A stretch of 5,165 nt of DNA from Candidatus Nitrosocosmicus sp. (lineage in GTDB: Archaea; Thermoproteota; Nitrososphaeria; Nitrososphaerales; Nitrososphaeraceae), in the NCBI GenBank assembly GCA_030452275.1, contig JAKDMR010000180.1:1-5165 (forward strand), in the 5' to 3' direction. Numbering within the stretch: the first letter of the stretch is position 1; each line of letters begins with the position of its first letter. The position numbers were made by a program, and so were the translations under genes. Below the pieces are notes generated by a model. That model ran no database searches and was not told the origin of the DNA. It worked only from the letters and a program-made list of their open reading frames with translations. This document shows, piece by piece, positions 1 to 4,999 of the stretch.

Positions 1-117
1 ATCCTGTTTAGAACCAGAGGATAATCACGGATAGCCGATAGGGTTAACCCCTTCTAATTACGCAAGAGATCTACTGTAATGAAGGTGCGAACTAATTCCC
101 ACCCTATTTATCTATTT
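1..117. other. Fold-prone intergenic segment, possible small RNA or 3' end of an upstream transcript
   Basis: No convincing gene was found here. The stretch is less AT-rich than the following 170 bases and can form nested stems. ATCC at 1-4 pairs with GGAT at 19-22. ATAGGGT at 38-44 pairs with ACCCTAT at 101-107. Inside that, CTTC (51-54) plus ATTAC (57-61) pair with GTAAT (76-80) plus GAAG (81-84), leaving a 14-base loop and a two-base bulge. An alternative is GGTG (84-87) with CACC (100-103). The plus strand carries only short open tails from the left edge (stops at 22-24 and 32-34), either of which could end an upstream gene. I compared it by eye with tRNA, 5S rRNA, SRP RNA and RNase P RNA and none fits. 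It may be a structured RNA on either strand or just a 3' untranslated region. Confidence 0.3.
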
Positions 118-128
118 CAAAGCTGAAA

Positions 129-143
129 GGTTTGTCTTTTCTT
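129..143 (+). terminator. T-rich tract, possible archaeal terminator of an upstream + transcript
   Basis: A run rich in T (GGTTTGTCTTTTCTT) lies about 20 bases after the fold-prone segment. Archaeal RNA polymerase terminates on oligo-T in the coding strand, so this could end a transcript entering from the left. No strong adjacent hairpin is visible, and in AT-rich DNA such tracts also occur by chance. Confidence 0.3.
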
Positions 144-258
144 ATCAAATTTAGTATATGCTTAGAAAATCAGTATTTTAGCAATTTGTCTTAGTTTTAA
201 GTAAAAATCCCACCAAAAATTCTCAAACTAGCATAAATATCCTATATAGAATGAGTAA

Positions 259-268
259 AAAAATATAC
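259..268 (+). promoter_or_regulatory. Candidate TATA box for the NAD kinase-nob1 unit
   Basis: The AT run AAAAATATAC is centred about 27 bases upstream of the TTG start at 292. That is the TATA-to-start spacing expected if transcription begins at or next to the start codon (leaderless mRNA). Two other TATA-like strings, around 232-240 and 242-248, lie further upstream and would give leaders of about 20-30 bases, so the true element is uncertain. Confidence 0.35.
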
Positions 269-291
269 CTCCACGTTATATCATTAACTGT

Positions 292-1092
292 TTGAGTAAT
301 CGAATCCAGTGTATTGCCATTTTTACCAAAAGAAATAATGAAGAATCTAAAAAAGTTTCTAACTTGTTAAGAGAAAAGTTGGCTGGGCAAGGGATTAGTG
401 TCTTAGACTTCAAAAAGAACTATGATTCACATCGCCCGGAATTGAATATTGATATTGATTTGGCTATAGCGATAGGTGGCGACGGAACTACTATCAAAAC
501 ATTTAGAACGTTACCGCCGGGTATACCAGTGCTTTGTATAAATGCAGGCGGTACTCGCGGAATTTTATCAGAAGTTTCAAAGGACTCAGTAGATTCAATA
601 GTGGATCCTCTCTTAGATGGTCATTATTTTCTTGATAGAAGGACCAGACTAGTAGCACAGCTTGGCGAAGATATTACGGTTCCTGTTTTGAATGATTACG
701 TCATAATGCGTTCGGATCTTACAAAAACACCTTTGTTTTATCTCTCTATCAATGACGACGGTTATAGTCAAAAGATGGATGGGATGATCATTTCGACTCC
801 TACCGGATCAACTGGACATTCTCTATCCAATGGCGGACCTATACTGCAAGAACATTTGGATTGTATGTTGATTACCCCTATAGGATCCGTTAATAGGCTG
901 CCTTCCTTTGTGTTACCTTTAATGACAATTACAATAAGCGCAAATCATGATCTGAAATTAATTATGGATGGCCAACTTGTAAAGGAAATCCAAGAGAATC
1001 AGCCAATAAGGATTTCGAAATATCGTTATGACGCAGTGTTTCTCAGATTCAATCAAAATGATACTCGACAGATGAATAAACTTGGATTCTAG
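292..1092 (+). CDS. nadK: NAD kinase (ATP-NAD kinase)
   Basis: Cytosolic enzyme that phosphorylates NAD at the 2' position of its adenosine ribose to give NADP. The 266 residues cover the whole family fold. The phosphate-donor motif GGDGT is at residues 62-66, followed by INAGGTRGILSEV (83-95), VLNDYVIMR (132-140), the strongly conserved DGMIISTPTGSTGHSLSNGG (163-182), TPI (195-197) and the C-terminal MDGQ (225-228). The stretch after TPI lacks the Pro-His-Ser/Thr often seen there. The start is TTG at 292: an in-frame TAA at 256-258 closes the frame upstream, the next in-frame ATG lies deep inside the protein, and the N-terminus begins just before the first strand as expected. No Shine-Dalgarno sequence is visible; a TATA-like run 27 bases upstream suggests a leaderless message. 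The 3' end overlaps nob1 by 11 bases, indicating one operon. Family assignment is very secure; the exact start less so. Confidence 0.95.
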   Translation: MSNRIQCIAIFTKRNNEESKKVSNLLREKLAGQGISVLDFKKNYDSHRPELNIDIDLAIAIGGDGTTIKTFRTLPPGIPVLCINAGGTRGILSEVSKDSVDSIVDPLLDGHYFLDRRTRLVAQLGEDITVPVLNDYVIMRSDLTKTPLFYLSINDDGYSQKMDGMIISTPTGSTGHSLSNGGPILQEHLDCMLITPIGSVNRLPSFVLPLMTITISANHDLKLIMDGQLVKEIQENQPIRISKYRYDAVFLRFNQNDTRQMNKLGF

Positions 1093-1576
1093 AAAAAAAT
1101 TTGTAACCGATTCCAATATCTTTTACAGTGGAATACCATTTCAGACCACTTCAGATTACGTTTATTATGTAACACCTGTTATTCAAGAAGAAATAAATCA
1201 CATTAAGAGACGGATTGATGGGTTTAATTTATTGATAACGTCAGGAAAGGTGATAATTCATGAACTAGATATCAATATCTTTTCTATGGTCCGACAAAAA
1301 TGTGTAGATCTAGGTCAGATGGAATTGTCAAAGGCAGATTGTTCTGTAATTGCACTGAGTTTACAACTACATATGCCAATTCTATCTACCGATTACGCTC
1401 TGGCCAATGTTGCAAAATATTTTTCTATAAACATACTAACGCCCGGGAAAAAAAATTTTGTGATAAAAAAAACAACAAAGTATTGCAGCATATGTAAGAT
1501 TTTTTTTGATCTAAAATCAAGTTTTTGTAATAGATGTGGCAACAGTTTGGTCCTTAAAAAGGAAAGCATCCGCTAG
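1082..1576 (+). CDS. nob1: rRNA maturation endonuclease Nob1 (PIN domain plus zinc ribbon)
   Basis: Probable archaeal Nob1, the nuclease that cuts the 3' end of pre-16S rRNA during small-subunit maturation. The 164 residues match the usual archaeal length. A PIN domain fills about residues 7-120, with the four acidic metal-binding positions visible: D10 in VTDSNIF, E37 in the VIQEEI helix, D86 in SKADCSVIAL and D104 in STDYALANVA. A linker leads to a zinc ribbon with Cys 135, 138, 149 and 152 (CSIC and CNRCG), which separates Nob1 from VapC-type toxin PIN proteins. The start is TTG at 1082, inside the 3' end of the NAD kinase gene. An in-frame TGA at 1073-1075 closes the frame just upstream and the first in-frame ATG is residue 69, so no better start exists. 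The overlap suggests translational coupling with NAD kinase. No clear hairpin terminator follows; a T5 run lies near 1645. Confidence 0.87.
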   Translation: MDSRKKFVTDSNIFYSGIPFQTTSDYVYYVTPVIQEEINHIKRRIDGFNLLITSGKVIIHELDINIFSMVRQKCVDLGQMELSKADCSVIALSLQLHMPILSTDYALANVAKYFSINILTPGKKNFVIKKTTKYCSICKIFFDLKSSFCNRCGNSLVLKKESIR

Positions 1577-1830
1577 TATGGTATTAGGATCTGAACCAAC
1601 TTGTGATACATTGACAAAGTCTACAATTGTTATTTGACCAAGAATTTTTGGAAACTAGATTTCCTCTCTACAGATACCATTCTGAATATTGTTGGCCGAA
1701 TGATTAAGCAAATATGCTATAAGAACAGATAGTTAAGTTCTTAAGTAATTAATGTAATTGTGGTATATGAAAAATAATTTAGAATTCATACAAAGCAGCA
1801 TGACAAAAATGATTAATTATTTTTTAAGAG
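1577..1830. other. Intergenic stretch with no gene seen
   Basis: This AT-rich gap separates nob1 from the next plus-strand gene. No open frame with protein character was found on either strand, and no tRNA-like fold. It holds a short inverted repeat at 1720-1743 and an AT-rich run (AAAAATAATTTAG, about 1769-1781) that could be a TATA box about 56 bases upstream of the next start, which would leave a leader of about 30 bases. Confidence 0.5.
1720..1743. repeat. Inverted repeat, 7-bp stem with 10-base loop
   Basis: TAAGAAC at 1720-1726 is perfectly complementary to GTTCTTA at 1737-1743, with a 10-base spacer. It lies 144 bases after the nob1 stop and about 90 bases before the next gene, and no T tract follows. 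It could be an operator-like site or RNA hairpin, but a 7-bp stem may also be chance in AT-rich DNA. Confidence 0.3.
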
Positions 1831-2037
1831 ATGTATTGTAGATTAATCTGCAAAAAGTATAAAGCATATAAGACGAACGACTCTTTTAGTTATTATAGCC
1901 AGGGTTACAAATTATGCAAAGAATGTGAATTGTTTCTTGAATGGCAGGGATTCAAATGTCCATGTTGTAATACTATTCTGAGAAGTAGACCACATAATTC
2001 GTTTTCAAAACAACGATTAAGGTTAAGTCAAACTTAA
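1831..2037 (+). CDS. Small zinc-finger protein of thaumarchaeal type, function unknown
   Basis: A 68-residue basic protein with a probable zinc site made of C29 and C32 (LCKEC) and the CPCC cluster at 43-46, plus C3 and C7 near the N-terminus. The pattern is G-x-K-x-C-x2-C-E-x-F-x2-W-x-G-x2-CPCC, then LR-x-R-P-x-N. It resembles from memory a short conserved protein of ammonia-oxidising archaea whose core reads similarly (for example CEIFIKWDGLWCPCCGYRLR). The Arg/Lys-rich tail after residue 50 suggests nucleic-acid binding, but the function is not known to me. The ATG at 1831 is fixed by an in-frame TAA at 1825-1827. The gene stands alone and converges with the adenosylhomocysteinase gene, with 37 bases between the stop codons. 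Family match is fairly confident; the role is unassigned. Confidence 0.75.
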   Translation: MYCRLICKKYKAYKTNDSFSYYSQGYKLCKECELFLEWQGFKCPCCNTILRSRPHNSFSKQRLRLSQT

Positions 2038-2041
2038 TTAT

Positions 2042-2052
2042 TAAAAAAAATT
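2042..2052 (-). terminator. Oligo-T terminator of the adenosylhomocysteinase transcript
   Basis: Read on the minus strand, this is a run of eight T flanked by A/T, starting about 25 bases after the stop of the adenosylhomocysteinase gene. Oligo-T in the coding strand is the main intrinsic termination signal in archaea. It sits in the short space between two converging genes, where a terminator is expected. Confidence 0.5.
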
Positions 2053-2074
2053 ATAGACAAACCAATTGATAAAA

Positions 2075-3304
2075 TTATATCTTAAAGTAATTATGTTGTT
2101 GTGCTGTTAAAGTGTCTATTTTCAAACCAAAAGAATCCAAAGCAGTCAATATTATCTTTCTATCAATTTTTTTTGGTGTTTTATAGATCTGGTTATCTAA
2201 CTTTTCATGAAATTGCGAAAGGTAAATAATAGATAAAAATTGATTTGAGAAAGAAATACTCATAACCTCTGGCGAGTTCCCTTCTGCACCAACCAAGTTA
2301 ATAACTCTCCCCTTTGCTAACAGGTAAATTTTTTTTTTACTTTCTCCAACTCTGTAGCACTCGACATTCATTCTTGGAGAGAAATGATTCGGGTCCAACG
2401 AATTCAAATAATTTACGTCAATTTCTACATCAAAATGGCCCGCATTACATAATATTGCGCCCTCCTTAATTTTTTCAAATTGATCTTGGCCTATGACACT
2501 TACTTGACCGGTACAAGTTATGAAGATATCTGCAGTTGATATCACCTCATCTAAAGGCTTTACTTCAAAACCATCAAAATATGCCTCTAATGCTCTAAGG
2601 GGATTAACCTCTGTAATTGTTACTTTGGCTCCCATTCCAATAGCGCATCTTGCTATTCCTTTTCCAACCCAGCCATAGCCACAAACTACAATCCTCTTAC
2701 TAGATAATAGTATCCCAGTGGTTTTTAATATCCCTTCTATAGTACTTTGACCTGTTCCATATTTATTATCAAATAGGTATTTTGCCCTTGAGCGGTTTAC
2801 TGCGATAATTGGATACAACAACAAACCTTCTTCGCTCCATGACATGAGTCTGTTAACTCCCGAAGTAGTTTCCTCCGTCCCGCCCATTATGTAGAACTTT
2901 CTCCGTAGTGCTCTTTTGTGAAGCTCTCCACCATCATCTGTGATAATGTGAGGTTTGGTTTCTAGCACGCTTTCCATGTTATCATAAAAATCTAGTAAGG
3001 TATCTTCCTTTTTAGCAAAAATCTTAATGTCATTCATAATCAAAAAGGATTTGACGGGTTCTTGAATTGATAGTGGATTGGCAGGGCACAAAGTAACCTC
3101 GGCGCCAGCCTCTTTAAGTGCCATCAACAATACCGATGTTTCTTTTGTGATATGTAGACAAATGCCAAGTTTAAAATTTTCTAAGCGCCTTTTAGAGACA
3201 AACCTATGAGTTAAACGATTTAGAACAGGCATGCTCTTCTTCGCCCACAAGTATTCTGACTTTCCTATTTCATACTTATCTTTGTCTTCATGCCTAATTC
3301 CCAT
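2075..3304 (-). CDS. ahcY: Adenosylhomocysteinase (S-adenosyl-L-homocysteine hydrolase)
   Basis: NAD-dependent cytosolic enzyme that splits S-adenosylhomocysteine into adenosine and homocysteine, relieving product inhibition of methyltransferases. The 409 residues include EYLWAKKSMPVL (17-28), the adenosine-binding LHITKET (50-56), NPLSIQEPV (76-84), ITDDGGEL (121-128), GGTEETTSGV (141-150), the K175/D179/N180 catalytic group in AKYLFDNKYGTGQS, the NAD-binding GYGWVGKG (209-216) with acidic E232, and CNAGHFDVEI (286-295). Two differences stand out: the usual GHP near the C-terminus reads GNSP (342-345), and the protein ends at YFKI soon after the LTxxQ motif, slightly shorter than many archaeal relatives. 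The ATG at 3304 is the first start codon after an in-frame stop at 3356-3358 and places the N-terminus as in the family. It follows rpo12 and a zinc-ribbon gene with a 51-base gap, so it may be cotranscribed or use its own promoter. Confidence 0.95.
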   Translation of the reverse strand: MGIRHEDKDKYEIGKSEYLWAKKSMPVLNRLTHRFVSKRRLENFKLGICLHITKETSVLLMALKEAGAEVTLCPANPLSIQEPVKSFLIMNDIKIFAKKEDTLLDFYDNMESVLETKPHIITDDGGELHKRALRRKFYIMGGTEETTSGVNRLMSWSEEGLLLYPIIAVNRSRAKYLFDNKYGTGQSTIEGILKTTGILLSSKRIVVCGYGWVGKGIARCAIGMGAKVTITEVNPLRALEAYFDGFEVKPLDEVISTADIFITCTGQVSVIGQDQFEKIKEGAILCNAGHFDVEIDVNYLNSLDPNHFSPRMNVECYRVGESKKKIYLLAKGRVINLVGAEGNSPEVMSISFSNQFLSIIYLSQFHEKLDNQIYKTPKKIDRKIILTALDSFGLKIDTLTAQQHNYFKI

Positions 3305-3350
3305 ACAATTTACACACCAATCTAAATGAAGTCTGGTGGTATTATTTCCA

Positions 3351-3361
3351 TCTATTTACTT
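3351..3361 (-). promoter_or_regulatory. Weak candidate TATA box for ahcY
   Basis: On the minus strand AAGTAAATAG overlaps the stop of the zinc-ribbon gene, about 50 bases upstream of the ahcY ATG, and would leave a leader of about 25 bases. A second AT-rich string (GGAAATAATA) lies about 12 bases closer. Neither matches the leaderless spacing seen for the neighbouring minus-strand genes, so ahcY may instead rely on readthrough from rpo12. Confidence 0.2.
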
Positions 3362-3520
3362 GTAATCGCTTAGTATGTCTGAATATCTCGCATCCTTATA
3401 TGCAACGTATTTAACATACTCTCCATAAGTTTTATCAAAACCGCAGTTATCACATTTGACTAAAGAAAAATCATCGCTGAGAAATGCTGCTTCTTTACAA
3501 TCTGGACATCTGATTTTCAC
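3356..3520 (-). CDS. Small zinc-ribbon protein, function unknown
   Basis: A 54-residue acidic protein with a two-knuckle zinc ribbon: CPDC at residues 5-8 and CDNC at 23-26, followed by G27. The spacing of 14 residues between knuckles is typical of compact zinc ribbons. The second half is rich in Tyr and acidic residues (TYGEYVKYVAYKDARYSDIL, 31-50) and does not look like a catalytic domain. I recall similar very short proteins in thaumarchaeal genomes but know no function. The GTG start directly follows the TAA of rpo12 with no spacer, which also closes the frame upstream and points to translational coupling in one operon. With only 54 codons it is easily missed by gene finders. Partnership with the transcription machinery is suggested by position only. 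Confidence 0.75.
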   Translation of the reverse strand: MKIRCPDCKEAAFLSDDFSLVKCDNCGFDKTYGEYVKYVAYKDARYSDILSDYK

Positions 3521-3685
3521 TTAGATCGCTTTCAGTTGTTTTATTATTGGTTGTCTTACCTTTCTAAATACTCTGAACCCGCAAATACATTTTATTTCTG
3601 GTAAGTATGACAACTCTTCTGCTGTTACGTTAGTGCCACATGACATGCATTCATACGTTACCGCACCCATAACTTCGTTACTCAT
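3521..3685 (-). CDS. rpo12: DNA-directed RNA polymerase subunit Rpo12 (RpoP)
   Basis: Small zinc-binding subunit of archaeal RNA polymerase, homologous to eukaryotic Rpb12, sitting in the Rpo3/Rpo10/Rpo11 assembly platform. The 54 residues show the family layout: YECMSCG (11-17), the acidic EEL...LPEIKC segment (23-33), then CGFRVFRKVRQPIIKQLKAI (35-54), a basic tail ending in KAI as in other archaeal Rpo12. The first knuckle is C13-x2-C16. The second reads C33-I-C35, one residue shorter than the usual CxxC. The ATG at 3685 is preferred over Met6 because a TATA-like box is centred 27 bases upstream, which fits a leaderless transcript. It heads a likely operon with the zinc-ribbon gene starting on the next base and perhaps ahcY. 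No L37Ae gene lies next to it, although such a neighbour occurs in some archaea. Confidence 0.88.
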   Translation of the reverse strand: MSNEVMGAVTYECMSCGTNVTAEELSYLPEIKCICGFRVFRKVRQPIIKQLKAI

Positions 3686-3707
3686 ACTTAATATCTGTTT
3701 GAACAGC

Positions 3708-3716
3708 TATATAATT
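3708..3716 (-). promoter_or_regulatory. TATA box of rpo12
   Basis: On the minus strand this reads AATTATATA and is centred about 27 bases upstream of the rpo12 ATG. That is the distance expected when transcription starts at the A of the start codon, so the message is probably leaderless. The match to an archaeal TATA box is good and no competing element lies nearby. Confidence 0.55.
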
Positions 3717-3813
3717 ATTATCCAATCAAAACACATCTATTAATATACCCAAGTGCCTTTTCTCATATCTAACAGAAGAATATGTCAATTTGATTGAGAA
3801 AATGAACGTTTTA

Positions 3814-4029
3814 TTACTCTGCAAAACCGGTACAGGCACAATAGCCAAATTCGTCAATTCGTTTTTCACACCGAGGACATTTTTCAAAGTAATTGACCTC
3901 CCACATATGCTTACCATACAATTGATAATGTGTATCGATTTCTAAGGGAACGATGAATTTTTGATCTGTATTCTCTTTTTTGGGATCTTTAAGTGAACCC
4001 TTTTCCTTCTTGTTCAATACTCCAATCAT
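3814..4029 (-). CDS. Small Cys-rich protein with CPRC/CAC zinc site, function unknown
   Basis: A 71-residue protein I do not recognise. The first 25 residues are Lys-rich and probably disordered. A middle segment (24-48) carries FIVPLEIDTHYQLYGKHMWE, with alternating hydrophobic residues that may form strands. The C-terminus has a probable zinc site from C51 and C54 (KCPRCEK) and C64 and C66 (YCACTG), an unusual CxxC plus CxC pair. It ends just after, at GFAE. No signal peptide or membrane segment is visible. The ATG is fixed by an in-frame TAG about 15 bases upstream and by a TATA box 26 bases upstream. It is transcribed apart from rpo12, 128 bases further on the same strand, and diverges from the NAD(P)H-hydrate dehydratase gene. 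Coding character is supported by the promoter and Cys pattern, but the overlapping minus-frame at 3726-3917 shows that chance frames exist here. Confidence 0.65.
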   Translation of the reverse strand: MIGVLNKKEKGSLKDPKKENTDQKFIVPLEIDTHYQLYGKHMWEVNYFEKCPRCEKRIDEFGYCACTGFAE

Positions 4030-4050
4030 TATACGATAATCCTATATTTC

Positions 4051-4059
4051 TATTTAATT
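4051..4059 (-). promoter_or_regulatory. TATA box of the 71-residue Cys-rich protein gene
   Basis: On the minus strand this reads AATTAAATA, centred 26 bases upstream of the ATG at 4029. The spacing predicts transcription from the start codon itself (leaderless mRNA), the same arrangement as rpo12. Confidence 0.55.
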
Positions 4060-4069
4060 GTCATTAAAA

Positions 4070-4079
4070 CTAATTATTA
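4070..4079 (+). promoter_or_regulatory. Candidate TATA box of the NAD(P)H-hydrate dehydratase gene
   Basis: The AT-rich string CTAATTATTA is centred about 33 bases upstream of the ATG at 4108, which would give a leader of only about 7 bases. It shares the 78-base divergent region with the promoter of the leftward gene, so the two may influence each other. No other TATA-like string fits better. Confidence 0.33.
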
Positions 4080-4107
4080 TGATGATTCTCTCTAATATTG
4101 GTCCAAG

Positions 4108-4971
4108 ATGAAAGACTACTCTTTAGTTGATGATAATCTCATCAGAAAAATTGTTAAACCGCGAGATAACTTGTCAAGAAAAGGTGAGAACGGTATAGCC
4201 TTGGTGGTTGGGGGGAGCAGAATCTATCATGGAGCTCCTCTACTATCCTCTCTAGCAGCCTTAAGAAGTGGGACTGACCTAGTCTATACTGCTATTCCAA
4301 AGATCAACTTAATTTCTTCCCGAATTTTTTCTCCTGATCTCATAATCTTGCCATTTCCAGATGATAAACTAACTACTGGATCAGTTAGAAGGCTTTTAAA
4401 CACCCTCCCGAAAAAAATTGATGCAGCAGCGATTGGGATGGGATTGAACGTATCTAAATCACAACCATTGACCTTGCTTATAGAAGAGTTATTGGAGAGC
4501 GATTCTCATCTGGTAATTGACGCTGGGGCTCTAATTCCTGAGATACTGCCAATTATATCCAAGAACGACACTATAGTTACCCCTCATCCTGGAGAATTCA
4601 AACGGCTGTTTGGTGATAGCCCTACTACAAAGTTATCTGAGCAGATAGATTTGGTATCCCGAAAAGCAAAGGAATTTGGCTTGATAATTGTACTAAAGGG
4701 ATATCAGAACATAGTTTCTGACGGGGCAAGCACTTTTGTTATGAAAAGAACGACTCCATCAATGACCGTAGGAGGGACAGGAGATATACTTTCAGGATTA
4801 ATTACTGGATTCAGGACAAAATATGGATCATTACATTCTTGTTTACTTGGTTTATTTTTTAACGGAAAAGCAGCATCACGACTTTCGAGTAAGATCGGAT
4901 TTCACATGCTCGCTTCCGACCTTTTGACTGAATTGCCCTATGTAATGAAGGAATATGATAAAATCAATTGA
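4108..4971 (+). CDS. nnrD: ADP-dependent NAD(P)H-hydrate dehydratase (stand-alone NnrD)
   Basis: Cytosolic repair enzyme of the ribokinase-like fold that dehydrates damaged (S)-NAD(P)HX back to NAD(P)H; bacterial and archaeal forms use ADP. The 287 residues show KGENGIALVVGGS (25-37), GAPLLSSLAALRSG (42-55), AIGMGLN (108-114), VIDAGAL (136-142), TPHPGEF (158-164), VLKGYQNIVSDG (195-206), the catalytic and nucleotide-binding GGTGD with D226 (222-226), and ASDL (269-272). It lacks the N-terminal epimerase domain (NnrE) that is fused to it in E. coli and many archaea, so the epimerase must be elsewhere or absent. The ATG is the first start after an in-frame TAA at 4093-4095. It stands alone, divergent from the small Cys-rich protein gene and converging with the partial gene at the right edge, with 28 bases between stops. 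It complements the NAD kinase about 3 kb away in nicotinamide-cofactor upkeep. Assignment is very secure. Confidence 0.94.
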   Translation: MKDYSLVDDNLIRKIVKPRDNLSRKGENGIALVVGGSRIYHGAPLLSSLAALRSGTDLVYTAIPKINLISSRIFSPDLIILPFPDDKLTTGSVRRLLNTLPKKIDAAAIGMGLNVSKSQPLTLLIEELLESDSHLVIDAGALIPEILPIISKNDTIVTPHPGEFKRLFGDSPTTKLSEQIDLVSRKAKEFGLIIVLKGYQNIVSDGASTFVMKRTTPSMTVGGTGDILSGLITGFRTKYGSLHSCLLGLFFNGKAASRLSSKIGFHMLASDLLTELPYVMKEYDKIN

Positions 4972-4999
4972 TTACCTGATTAATTAATTTACTTAGAAA

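Noticed and set aside
1..25. tRNA T-arm-like string on the minus strand (GGTTCTAAAC)
   Set aside because: The conserved loop positions are wrong, the stem does not close properly, and no anticodon or acceptor arms can be drawn.
35..100. Possible RNase P RNA fragment (GGGTTAACCCC followed by GCAAG)
   Set aside because: The order vaguely recalls one conserved block, but no downstream ACAGAA...GGCTTA block or other conserved regions follow before the AT-rich flank.
1300..1497. Plus-strand open frame of 65 codons inside nob1
   Set aside because: It overlaps the PIN domain and zinc-ribbon coding region of Nob1 in another frame and shows no recognisable motif.
3305..3358. In-frame link between the zinc-ribbon gene and ahcY across a TAA codon
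   Set aside because: The two genes share a frame and the 17 codons between them are open, but this length without a stop is likely by chance and nothing supports readthrough.
3726..3917. Minus-strand open frame of 63 codons overlapping the 71-residue Cys-rich gene
   Set aside because: It shares about 100 bases with a frame that has a Cys pattern and a well-placed TATA box, covers the space before rpo12, and has no motif of its own.
4079..4130. C-box-like ATGATGA strings suggesting a C/D guide RNA
   Set aside because: No D box (CTGA) lies at suitable spacing and the stretch is covered by the nnrD promoter and start.
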